From positions 58,001,681 to 58,065,680 of the forward strand of contig NC_088716.1 in assembly GCF_963576615.1 (NCBI RefSeq): a stretch of 64,000 nt of DNA, written 5' to 3'. Below are positions 12,801 to 23,365 of the stretch, in pieces. How positions within the stretch are numbered: the stretch's first letter is position 1; each line of letters begins with the position of its first letter. The notes under the pieces are model-generated. The model saw only the letters and a program-made list of their open reading frames with translations, searched no databases and had not been told where the DNA came from. Both the position numbers and the translations under genes were made by a program. This stretch comes from Watersipora subatra. Taxonomy: Eukaryota > Bryozoa > Gymnolaemata > Cheilostomatida > Watersiporidae.

Positions 12801-15800
12801 ATAACATCTTCACATAAAATATGACATGGCCATATAAAACAACGACATAGTCATATAGAATGCTATGTCGCAGTATAGAATACAACTACATCATTGTATT
12901 GAATATAACACAGATACAGTTTGAACCAAACACAAAATGCAGTAATTGATGCGAAGTTAATACGAACTGTTTTTAATTTTGAACTCAACCAATTTAATAG
13001 AGTAGTAAGCCTTAGACACACTTGCATTGGAAACGATATAAATAAACATTTACAATTGTTTGTACATCGAGCCCTTCATGTCTCCAGGCATGTGAATCGA
13101 GCAACCAAAAAATTAGATTTTAGCCAAGTCCTTTTTGAAAAAATTGTACTACATGTATTTAGAGGAAACAGAAAGAACTTTCAAAACCAATAGCAAACGC
13201 TTTTTCTAATGCTTATCCATCGGTGATTAGTATTAGATTTTCGCCGATTTACAGCAAATGACCATTAATTATTGACATTGAACTTTTCTCCATCTGACAG
13301 CCTTCATAAAAACACTTTGATGAGCTGCACTTGAATATCTAGGTTCTAAAAGGTCTCCAACAAACTTTCTAACAACATCTCCAGAGGTAGTCTTACAGTT
13401 ATCTAACAACTAAGACCTAGCTAATGACTTCTGACAAACACCAACCCAAGATAATAGGATTCGATGTCTCAGTCTTAGCCAGGATTGACAAGGTGACGCC
13501 TTCCTTTTTGCTGATATCACTCTCATAGCAATGCTTGTCAACTGGTACTAAGGACGAAGCACTGGCTGCTCCATATGTCACCTTTAGTCTCTGCCAGGTA
13601 GATTAGTGAGGTTATGAGAAGATTAACAAGGAGAGACAGCAAAGTACCTGCTACAGATGGTGGAAATAATAGCTGAGGAAGTAAAATTGCGACTTGCATA
13701 AACAGTAGCATTTATGTTATAGGGCTTTTACTTTTTAAGAACAGTAAAATACGTGTAAATTGCCTAATTCGTTGCAAGATCTTTCCAATCTCACCATTTG
13801 GTTATACAAAAAGGAAAAACTAGACTTAACTTTTTAATTTATGGGCTGTACTGTAACTGCAGTATTATTAGTTTGTATCAACAACATTTCTCTCTTTTTT
13901 GACCATCTTTACTGGTTTTATAGACTATGATTGCGGTAATTTTCCAATGAGTTGATGGGGAATGTACATCTTCGATATCTATTTACAGCAATTTGTTTGA
14001 TTTTTCTAGACAGCAAAGTCTATTCAGCAAAGTAAACCTAAGCAAAACAAAAAAATACTTCACTGTAAATAGAGCGGTGTCTACCTGTTCGTCGTCTATC
14101 TTTATCAAGGAGTTAAGGTTGGTATAAAGCTAATAAGACAGACGCTGTAACACCTGCGCCAATCGATCAACTTTAAGAATTTATGAACAATTGCGCAGCT
14201 ACGTATATGTATTCTCCATTTTGTTTACAAACAGATTATCTATCACGATGAACTAAAATATCATAGATACAACGGCACATGAATGTCATTTTTTTTCTTT
14301 CACATGTGCGACGAGATATGTTACCATTCAATCCGATTTGAGAACTTGTCTTGACTTCACACTTTATATACACACTACATTATAAACATATACACCCTAT
14401 ATGGAATTTTTTACGTAGTATGAAGCAAAAACTTCACATAAATTTTTTACGTTACCTGGAATTTACGTTGTAGAAGGTATACGTTATAGGAGTGTCTACT
14501 GTATGTGTTAAGATATGCTATATAGCAGTAGGTCGGCTATTAAAATATTGACACAAGTAGGAGAGAGAGTATCTCAAAGTATTGATCACTAGTTAACGTG
14601 CTGGCATTCCCCTGCGCTGTGAGAAATTGCTAGGTTTAGTAACTATCGTAAAACCTCTAATTGAACGCCATGGTGCTCTACTTTTCAACCCTTTTTCTTT
14701 ATTGGCGGTCAATTGGAGGAGGCGTTCAAATAGAGGCTGACAGTGTATTTTTCAAATGGCTCGTCAGAATTTTAGGCGAAGCGAATGTCGCTTCTATTTT
14801 TCCCTTTTCTTCTGGTGGACAGATATTAAACCTTTTGTATGCAATAAATCTGCTAGCTTACCTCTAACTTGTCAAAGATCTTTAAATAAAATATCTATTG
14901 GGAAGCCGAGAAATATCTCTACCAGTTGTATTAGATCGCTTGCAATTAATCTGCGATGACATTATAGCATGTGCCTAGCTTAGCAATTTGTTGAAGCTTA
15001 AAATTTTCATTTCGTTTTAAATTTGAAGACATTTTTTATCTTATACCTATGTTTAATAATGTTGCATAAAAGCTCATTGTACTCATTGATATGTTTGCTA
15101 CAGTTAGCAGCTACAACTAGCTTTTACTGTGCAATAGAAGAGGAGTTACGAGCGTCGATCAAGTGTAAGATCAGATAACCGCAATTATGCTATCAAATAC
15201 TGTATGCTAAAAATCTGCAAATTTATAAGTTATATAATGATAACCTTTTAAATACTGCAAATATATATTCATGAACAAGTGACATAAACGAACCATACTT
15301 ACAGAAACAAAAATTAACGTTCTTAAATTTTTTAGCTAAGCAAAACTTTTACGCGTTGCATTTAGCGCAAATGCAACGCGTAAAAGTTGTGCTCGCTAAA
15401 AGTAACCTCTGGCCCAAAACTAGTCGTTCATCTACCACCGTAAATGTAAACCGTTTTTTCGTAAACATGTACTTCGAAGTATTAAGACCGTGTTAAACAA
15501 GGGACTACTATTAGCTTGAGGCAATTATTAATTATTTCTATGGCGTTCCATCAAAGTTGTAACAAAAAAGGATGAAAAGATTTTGTCAATAATGTCAAAA
15601 TGGCAGTCAAATAGAGGTGGCGTTCAATTAGAGAGCGGCGTTCCATCTTTCAATCCTTTTCTCAGGGTGGTGATCAACTGGAGGTGACGTTTAAATAGAG
15701 GTGGCGTTCAATTAGAGGTTTTACGGTATTTATACATATTATTGTATATATATTCCAAACTGTGGGAAGGGAGTTGATTGGCACAGGTGTTAGAGTGTTG

Positions 15801-18800
15801 GTCTACCAAACAGAATGTTATGAGTTCAAATCTCGTACGATGCAATATTTTCTCTATTGGCTATGGCCTCAGATGAATGGATTACTGTAGTAAAGATTGT
15901 AACAGCATACTTGAAGCTTTTATGCATAAATCTGGACATAATGACTGTGTATAACTCACCCGCAATGTGTCATCAGCTGCCTCTTCACCTTGTACTAAGT
16001 CAGCGCGAGTGCAAAACATCTCATCAAATCGTGAACCGATTGAGAGAACACTGCCTCCATTGTTGAAATATTCTGCAAACCTTTCGTAGACCTCGCCAGA
16101 TCCTTTGCGAACCTGAGGTATGAACAAATGGCCCTAACTAATAATGCTGTGAATTGGAGTAATATTAATTTTATGTCTTCCAAGAAAGGTTAATGTTCCA
16201 AGAAAGCAGAGATTACAAAAAGCAAGTTAGTCTAATTACTAATTGTGCAACAAATTAGAACTAACATCAATTGTTTTGTTAGGAATCCATGATAAAACTC
16301 ATCAACCAGTTCTAGATATCTAATTATTATTTAGGTTTACGCAATCAAGAAAACTTTGCAATTATTAGAAATAAATTTATTATCAATTTTTTACTCTCAA
16401 TTTTTGGTTATTAATTTCCGGTTATCAACCTTTTGTAATAAATTTTTGTCATAAATTTTTTCTATTACCGTTTTTCTACAAATTATTTTGATATAAATTT
16501 TTTATAAGATTTTTTAAACACATTTTTTACAAGACTTGTTTAACACATTTATCAATTTTTCTAACACATTTTAGTCATTTAATTTGTTTAGCACACTTAT
16601 TATCATTGTTTTGGCTACCATTTTTTGGCTACCATTTTGTGGCTACTATTTTTTGTTATCAGTGTTTGTTATCAATTATCGCAGCTAATAAACTTAGCAA
16701 CACCCACCGATTGGTCAACTATGACCAGAAGTTCACAGAATTTGGCCCAATTGGTATTCAGAGCATCATGATTGGACAATCTGTATATTATGTGCCAATC
16801 AGTGTCCACCCTGCTTTCCAACAACATATGATGGATCCGTGAATAGACTGGCTGAAATGACTCGTCTGCTCCTACGTAAACCAGAATGTTGACGACAGAC
16901 GCCATTCTGCAATGAGAAAAGGTATTACAGCTTACCGGGTTATGACAATTAACCTTACTAACCTGCCAGACATGCAGCCTATACCGTGTGCCAACGCGTA
17001 CCATCTATTCATGAATATGGATACAAGCCACCAGACTTGCGGTTAAAGTTCTGCTATTCACCATATGAGCAAGGTCTTTCAAACCAAATATTAAGTTTCT
17101 TACAAAGGAAGAGCAAACTGAGAAGGCAGCGCCTAGGTAATACATCAAAGACCTTGATACCTTGTGATATAACCATGCATTTTCAAGTACGCGTAAATGT
17201 TGAATAGATTTTATAATAAATCATATGTAAAGACATTCAAATTGAATAAGTGAGCATTCAGTTCTACCTAGGAAAATAGCTAAAATGTTTAAAAAACGTG
17301 AAAATTGATCTGATAAAATTGATGTGAATAGCAAGCACTGACATCTAATAGAAACTACACCTATTCACAGCCACCCTGACTCACTCCTCCACACCCATCT
17401 TCTGATACCAGCACTTCGATTCCATCTGCTTCTCCACTGACAAGTTACTGCAACTCCTAAATACGGCTCTTAAATTACCTACATAATCTCTCGGCTATGT
17501 GCCGAACAAAGTTCTGTGAAATATATAAGCTGAGTAAGCTAATCATTACCTAGAAGCTCTGTCAGGGGTTTTTCCCATCCCACCCTCAGCGGTTGGTGTT
17601 GGCTCTTTGGCTACAAAATTTGAAGGTTAACAAAATCAATATCAAGTTGTCAGCTGAAAGCCTATTCAATAAAATAACACACTATTCCTGGGCCTTAATA
17701 GACTCAAAACCATCACAATAAATGTTTTGTTTGTTGGTCTCTCGTATGTCCAGTTATAGTGATAAAATACGCATGCTTGCAGCACTTGCTCGCATTAGAA
17801 ATTGAAATGGAATCGAACTGGAATTGAACTCTGAAACAGAGGTTTTGAAGGCAGGCGTACTAACCACTATGAAAAGTAGCCACATTATGGAATAATCGTT
17901 TGCTTACTGCTAGTACACTGGAGGATCATGATTGCGTGAGAAATCACGATGCGTATTGATTATGAGTACAGCGCACCCCCAGGCTGCAGCGTTCCTGTTT
18001 AACCGTTTTTCGCCTTATAATGTGAAACACGATGTTTTTTCATCCTTTCGTTACACCATTTTTTCACCATGCGACAACAAAAATGTCTCTCGAAATTAAA
18101 AATTGGCAACCTGTGTGCTGCATACGTCAGAGTCACGACGATGCCGATATGCTATTCGGGATATCCCTCCTAGAACGGGTGAAAGAGATACGATGCTCTC
18201 ACAACCTCTCTTAGTTCAGCATTCACAACCTCTCTCAGTTCAGCATTCACAACCTCTCTCAGTTCAGCATTCTTTGTGTTTCGTAAGACGATTAATTAAA
18301 GTGATGATGAAATTAGGGTTTAGTTTAGTAAAATACTTAATAAAACTTAGATTTAGGTGTGTGTGTATATGTGTTATATGTCTGTCTCAAAGATAAGAAC
18401 CCTATACGGTACGTACTGTACATTGTAATGGTATATTTTATTGCAGATCATAACCACTAAATACACTAAAGTTAGTGCAGGTAACTATAATTTCTAAGGT
18501 TAGTATACTATTTTGCTACTAATTTTTAATATGTACAGTACGTATATATAATTTTGATGCTCTTTATCAGGAGGTGTTTGCATTAGATAATTCCTATGAG
18601 TTTCTATACCACTCTATACTACATTTTCGCCTTGCGATTCCAATAGCAGAACGAATTAATGTCGTAGGGCAAGAGTCCACTGTACAGTTATTCCAGGCCG
18701 TGACAAGCTGGCCACGTGGCTTAATAGCGGTGTGCTTGGCTTACACCCATGCCTCCGCCGAATGTATCGGTTAAATTCCTGTGGTGTGTGACTTTTTCCC

Positions 18801-21800
18801 AATGCTCTTAGCTGGCTTTAGACAGACACGGTTCTTATTACAGTCAAGATAAAAATATTAGCTCAAGTTCCTAGCTCGAGTTACACAAATTCATTGAGTA
18901 AAGAAACTTAACCAATGGCAACTTCATTACCTGCCACTGTTTATAAGCTGTTTTAAATCTTAAGGAATCTCTAGCAGAAAAAGTAAGAAATGTTTTCAAC
19001 AATCTGTTGTAGCTATGCCTCGAGCTTTCAAGTATATAAATTATGCATTGGCAGGACACACAGAAATAAATAAATACTTTCATTTAAAAGTTGGGATGGT
19101 AAATGTTGTATATGTTGATTGAAAATAAGTTTTCTATGCATGTACCTTTTTATTACCTGTGCAACGCCGGGTATTCACCTAGATATACACGAGTTGAACT
19201 TTAGAAGTCTTCACTTTGGAATAATACAACCATTAACTATGGCTTTGAAAGCATCTACTGCCTTAGCACTGAGATATTGAAAAATCTGCTCAAATTAGAA
19301 AATAAACAAATGAACAAATAATGATCGACCGCCAGGTCTACAAATTAAACATGAAAGCTACGCAGATGTTCAGATGCCAGACATGTTTAGCCAAATGTTT
19401 AGCCACCGCAAAGTCTTATTCCGATTTAAGTATAGACACCAAACAAAAAGAAAAATGGAACAGCTAAAACCATATGTAATCTTAGACAAAGCTTAGTGGT
19501 TTACATAATCAGCTGACGGGTCAACAGTATTTCGTATTTAAACAGAAGAGGTAAAAAGCTTAATGACATGTGACAACAATGAGTTAGCATGATGAAGTAA
19601 AGTGACTAATATACATACTTTAACCATTTAAACACTCCGAAATAATGATATATTAATAGTGTACAAGATGGGATAGTGGAATAAGAATAGGAAAGATAGA
19701 TCTGTGCTTACATGATCAGATTAACAAAAAATAAGAGAGTTCCACTAACAAAATCAGGTAAAAGGAAAGACTAAGTAGAAACTGTACCAGAAATATCAGG
19801 TCAAACCAATCAATGAGTACTTACGCAAAGCACAGACCATGGAAGTACCACTTGAACCAGAATAGTCCACACTGCCAGCATATATTTCCTTACCCTCCAA
19901 CATACAACAATAAACAACTATACAGATTGTATGGAAGGAATGACGAGTACTAGGCTTATATATAGTTGTATAGTTAGTTTCATAGTTGGTATATAGGTTT
20001 ATTTGTTGATTTCTCTGCGTAACCTTACTCGTTACTGCTTAGAATTCATGTAAACATTCTGGAATCAACTTCAACTATTCCAATGGGCACAGCAGTGCTG
20101 AACCAAAGTGATATGCAAGGCCTCTCTGAAATCTACTAAAGGTACTACTCACTGGGTTCTGTAAACCAGAACGCTCCATCACCGCAATACTCTCAATTCG
20201 AACCAGACCGGGGACTTGGTGTCGCTGCCCTGTGAGAAATTGGTCTATAAATGCTAGGTATTGAGTCAAAGTACATCGGCATACCATTCCAGGCGTGGCT
20301 CCGGATAAGTAGGCTATTTGAGTGCAAAAGTTGGGTATCTAAAAGTAGAGAACAGTTTGAGGATCCTGAACATGTCATCATATCAGACCTGAAATGTTCA
20401 GGTAAACATCAATGGGTCATGGGTGGTGCTCAAAGGTTACCTATAACTTGGGTTCAGGTATGTGTTGGTATTAAGGGGTGTGTGTATATTATTTACATGT
20501 AATACTATTAGTGCCATTTTGGACAACACTGAGATTAAGTATCAGCAAGTCTAACGAAGCAGCAGCCATGAAAAAGTTGAACAGATCATTCTCGTTCTAA
20601 CACTTATCGACTACAGACCTCAATTTAAATCTATGGTGAAACACCTATTTATTTAATTGGGAAAACCACATGTACCAGAACAAAGATTTAACTCTAAAAC
20701 ATTGTAAAAGGATACTGAGTGTGGTCAGAAGTACAGGTTTGATCAGAATATAAAATACTACCATATAGCAATTAAAACAGGTAAGCTCATCTACATGACA
20801 TTACAATATTACTTAGTAAGCCATAATTAGAACAATGGTTACCAATTACACATACTGAAGCAGTTAGGAAACCAATGACTATACTATCACAAATGTGGCA
20901 AAAAATCTTATAGAACTTGTTGCGGCAGAAAACCTAATTTTAGTCAATTATAATACCTAATATTTTAACACCAAAAAGGAATAAAAATATAAAGCTGTTC
21001 CAGGTCTAACGGTAACCAACTATTGACTTACCATATGCTAACATCAGCATTGCTATACATTGTTCTATCCTATACAGTAGGTTTCTGTATATCACAGTAG
21101 AAATATTCTGCAGATTTTGTAGTAATAACAAAACAAGCTCATTTACATGGAGTGCAACTGCTATATTGCTGTAGTACAAAGAAAAAGGGACTTACATTAC
21201 CAGTGGCTTAACAAACATTTGTGTGGCAATACACAGAGTAAGTGTTTAATTCGCTAGTAACGATCTAAAAGATACGAAAAAAGCAAACACTTGCTAAGCT
21301 TTGCCTATCCTAATATCAGTTCAACAATGAAACTAGAGAATCTACAGATGAAAACTGAAAGACTAAGAGTTATACCCATTCTGAGTCATGACCTTTGCTG
21401 CTATCATAACATTGGCTGGTTGTTAGCAGAATATACATATCCTGTTGAGGGCGCTCAGTATTGTTGAGAATTGGAGTGAAAGCTGGGAGGTTGACTACAG
21501 TTTTCTTCCCAACTGTGACATACGCTTCATCCGTCTCTTTAACCACCTGCAGCAACATGTCAGGAAATTTAGTAGCTAAGGAGCACCGCCTGCTTTACGA
21601 TAAACAAGACATGCTAATTGATTACGTTTTAATAAATAGTTGATACAAAAACTGAGTTAAAGTTCAGAGAGTCTGTAAGTGGCTCTGGCCTGTTATTCGC
21701 CATTTAAAAATCTTAAAATAGACACATCAAGGAACAGTTCAACGACGAAATTTAAATCATGATTTTTTTCAGGAAAAAAATCACGATTTTTATAAGTCCG

Positions 21801-23365
21801 CAAAAATCAGTGTTTCTTGGCCGACAATCTTGTCTTGACATGTGTGTACACAAATCTGTAAACACTTCTCTGTCATGACTTCGCAAGTGTAATGAAGATA
21901 ATTGATTGCATGTATAGCGCAAAAGCTACAAAAGGGCCTTTGAAGTCTGGGCATATGCTTTTATTTAGTACACCTCAAAACAGGATTTTTTCATGCCAAC
22001 CTTAAATCTTAAAATAGACATATAGGAAAATAATTTAATGATGAAAGAACAATCAAATAAAATTATGGCAGGGGGCAGTAAAAAATTATACAGTTACATA
22101 TTATGGTATACTACATACTACATAGTTTTTAAAAGTAGGTGCTAGTTTTTTAATATTTCTGGCAAAGTATTTGATAGTATCTATTGGTATATGTTTTCAT
22201 GGGAAAATATATTACAATGCTTCTAAAAATAGCCTTGTTTGCACATCCGAACAACATATATTAACAAGGGCTGTGCCTACCTTTGACAGAGGCGTAGGTG
22301 TTTTTCATCTAAAACCTCTCAAACAACATATTGATTGGGTTAGTTAACTCACATCTTCCATCGGGTTAAAAAACTGAAGTAAAATTTATAGAAGAACGGC
22401 TAATATTTTATGAAAACAGTGCTTTCAATATTAATATTATTAGAAGACCTTTTATGTAAAGGGTTAAGGTAATTTCTTATTTTTGGTATCCACTTTAACT
22501 TGTCAGTTACGATTTAGACATGTCAGCTGATGGGTCAAGCAAGACGCCTTGTGATAGGCTGCAAATTGTGAGCACACGACTACGATTAGAATGCCTCATA
22601 TTGAAACAAATAAAAGAGCATTATATTTGAATACTTCACCCCATCTTTTAACTCCAGAGGAATAGCGGTTGGGCCCAGAGTCTTTAGTGCAGCAATGACC
22701 GAGACATTTTTCGTAAGAACAACCTTTAATATTTCTGAGAGTTCACTAGACTGGACCGCTGTATGTAGCCTGGAAGCATGCCTCCAAGAAACGTACAGAC
22801 TCGGCAGCAGGAACATTTCTGCAAATAAACAAAATTAGTGCACTATATAAAAATTAAAAAAATAGAAATATAAAAATATATTACAAAAACAATCGTGTCA
22901 ATACTGGAGGCATTTCTCAAAAAAATTGGCTAAATGTAATAGCACCATGACAGCATGGCATAGCTATCCATTTTTGAAGGTGGCATGAGTTTCCCATCTC
23001 AAACCTTTCAAACAGCATAATTATTGATTGGGTTAGTTCCTCTGTGTTAAACAAGCTGAAGTAAAATTTACAGTAGAATGGCTAACATTTTATGAAAATA
23101 GCCCTTTAGTGAGTTTCTATTATTAGAAGAACTTGCTGGTCGTTCTTACTAAATCATCGGCCTGAGAGCAACTAGCACTCAGCAAGTCACCTGCCGACAC
23201 TTGGCAGATATATGTTGTTCTTTGTTCTATGTTGAAACCGCTGAAATATATGTAATTATTAGACTTTTCAGAAGAGCATATGCTTTGCAGTGATACAAAA
23301 ATACAATAATCAGATGTAGCTACAAGATGTGAACCTTGGCTCCTTGAGCCGTAACTCCTAAGCAT
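6854..23365 (-). CDS. HLCS: Holocarboxylase synthetase (biotin--protein ligase), about 15 exons
   Basis: Biotinylates the biotin-dependent carboxylases in cytosol and mitochondria. Exons in transcript order: 23365-23191, 22818-22640, 21546-21376, 20338-20153, 19894-19825, 17610-17550, 16906-16708, 16112-15960, 13590-13446, 11776-11648, 10537-10381 (or starting up to 10614), 9059-8902, 8441-8315, 7938-7789, 7095-6854. The last five give the catalytic domain: HRQFSGVGRGS (biotinyl-AMP loop), SWISPAG, VKWPNDIYY, KIGGIIV, GVNVKN, and the C-terminal domain ending NLITVKERSTY. Exons at 16.9, 16.1, 13.6 and 11.8 kb match the animal N-terminal half (NILVYVGADES, FNNGGSVLSIG, FHVQV). The first five exons are assigned by continuous splice phase; LYVSWRHASRLH in the second recalls invertebrate HLCS N-termini. 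About 770 residues are recovered (human 726). The join between 11648 and 10537 is unsolved: a stretch present in the human protein was not found, or E10 is longer. Confidence 0.88.
7322..7605. repeat. About 38-bp minisatellite in the last HLCS intron
   Basis: Seven to eight degenerate units, each with TTGCTAGCTTGCTAACCAGT followed by CGAGTGTATGCTACCGC, period 37-39 bases. GCTAGC palindromes recur throughout. It lies in the intron between 7096 and 7788, which otherwise has no visible element. Confidence 0.85.
9484..10319. mobile_element. Non-autonomous TIR transposon, family A copy 1 (836 bp)
   Basis: The left end CAGCAGACACCCCTAAAATG and the inverse of the right end (CAGTAAACATTTCTATAAG) are diverged versions of the terminal repeat CAGTAGACACTCCTATAACG, best seen in copy 2. 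TA follows the right end, suggesting TA target duplication (Tc1/mariner-like), but the left flank has diverged. The interior aligns along its length with 13703-14501: shared blocks include TAAAATACGTGTAAAT near the left end and GAAGCAAAAAC-like sequence near the right end. No transposase frame. It sits in an HLCS intron, its right end only about 60 bases from the donor of the exon at 10381-10537. Confidence 0.75.
10548..10617 (-). other. Segment homologous to the start of the HLCS exon at 21376-21546
   Basis: On the minus strand this 70-base stretch aligns without gaps to 21580-21511, roughly three quarters identical, covering the intron side, the TTGCTGCAG acceptor and the first codons. Translations read VTKEIDMACVTV here and VVKETDEAYVTV there. 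It lies immediately upstream of a strong acceptor (CCATTTTTCAG) for the HLCS exon at 10537. It is either a 5' extension of that exon or an old partial duplication left in the intron. Confidence 0.6.
11320..11628. repeat. 17-bp minisatellite (about 18 copies) in an HLCS intron
   Basis: Unit CGACTACACATACCCGC, nearly uniform in the centre and degenerating to CCAACTACACATACCTG at the 3' side, where it stops about 20 bases from the HLCS exon donor at 11648. One strand is C- and A-rich with almost no G. Confidence 0.92.
12336..12412. repeat. AT-only palindromic tract
   Basis: About 75 bases of A and T built from ATTAATAATTAATATAATAA and its complement, able to fold on itself. It lies in the HLCS intron between 11777 and 13445. 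Confidence 0.7.
12520..12775. repeat. 22-23-bp minisatellite rich in CGACG/CGTCG
   Basis: About eleven units. The left part reads CCTCGCATCGAGACAACGATG and the right part GAGTACAACGACGCCGTCGC. The CGACG-C-CGTCG core can pair with itself. It fades into AT-richer half-copies up to about 12900. It is locally GC- and CpG-richer than the surrounding intron. Confidence 0.85.
13703..14501. mobile_element. Non-autonomous TIR transposon, family A copy 2 (799 bp)
   Basis: The right end is AGGAGTGTCTACTG followed by TA; the left end begins CAGTAGCATTTATG and seems to have lost part of the terminal repeat seen in copy 1. The interior shares TAAAATACGTGTAAATTGCC, AAAAAGGAAAAACT, CTTAACTTTTTAATTTA and ACTGGTTTTATAG with copy 1 and the fragment at 30545. 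No coding capacity. It lies between the HLCS exons at 13446-13590 and 15960-16112. Confidence 0.75.
14646..15726. mobile_element. Non-autonomous TIR element, family B (1081 bp), TA-flanked
   Basis: The left terminus is CGTAAAACCTCTAATTGAAC followed by GCCA; the inverted right terminus reads the same over 24 of 25 bases. Both ends are flanked by TA, as expected for a Tc1/mariner-type target duplication. Subterminal copies of GGCGTTCAATTAGAGG are repeated several times near the right end and once near the left. No transposase frame remains. It contains a perfect hairpin, annotated separately. It is inserted in an HLCS intron. Confidence 0.85.
15344..15388. repeat. Perfect 20-bp-arm hairpin inside the family B element
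   Basis: Arms AACTTTTACGCGTTGCATTT (15344-15363) and its exact complement (15369-15388) flank the 5-base loop AGCGC. Imperfect pairing continues outward (TTTAGC against GCTAAA). Exact arms in an otherwise decayed element suggest recent inversion or selection on structure. Confidence 0.9.
15770..15930 (+). mobile_element. tRNA-derived SINE-like copy (family 1, copy a)
   Basis: A head with A-box-like GGTGTTAGAGTGTTGG and B-box-like GAGTTCAAATC is followed by CGATGCA and GGCCTCAGA blocks that recur in the copy at 44.6 kb. The head also matches the minus-strand copy at 47.6 kb (GTGTTGGTCTACCAA). It ends about 30 bases from the HLCS exon donor at 15960. Confidence 0.6.
16300..16690. repeat. T-rich degenerate repeat tract in HLCS intron
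   Basis: Diffuse copies of TAAATTTTTTATAAG, TTGGTTATCAA and TTTTGGCTACCATT-like words, strongly T-biased on the plus strand. On the HLCS sense strand this is A-rich and sits just downstream of the exon donor at 16708. No gene seen. Confidence 0.5.
17775..17880 (-). mobile_element. Possible tRNA-derived SINE head (family 2)
   Basis: On the minus strand TAGTGGTTAGTACGCCTGCC resembles a tRNA A-box region and GAGTTCAATTCCAG a B-box, at tRNA-like spacing. The rest is not tRNA-like and no folding pattern for a functional tRNA is apparent, so a SINE remnant is the better reading. It lies in the HLCS intron between 17611 and 19824. Confidence 0.45.
18204..18275. repeat. 24-bp unit repeated three times
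   Basis: Unit CACAACCTCTCTCAGTTCAG plus CATT, three copies with one substitution. In the HLCS intron 17611-19824; the surrounding sequence has no other recognisable element. Confidence 0.8.
22268..22458. repeat. Direct repeat flanking HLCS exon 2, copy 1
   Basis: Shares ATTGATTGGGTTAGTT, CTGAAGTAAAATTTA and TTTTATGAAAA-type blocks in order with 22948-23133. The two copies lie either side of the exon at 22640-22818. They are diverged and no terminal repeats are visible. Confidence 0.65.
22948..23133. repeat. Direct repeat flanking HLCS exon 2, copy 2
   Basis: Partner of 22268-22458, offset about 680 bases. It ends about 60 bases below the donor of HLCS exon 1 (23191). Confidence 0.65.

Noticed and set aside
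15780-15850. Functional tRNA gene
   Set aside because: A- and B-box-like words are present but the arms of a tRNA cloverleaf do not pair convincingly and related copies exist at 44.6 and 47.6 kb; better read as a SINE.
20251-20502. Plus-strand 83-residue frame
   Set aside because: Antisense to the HLCS exon at 20338-20153, which has splice sites and phase continuity on the minus strand.
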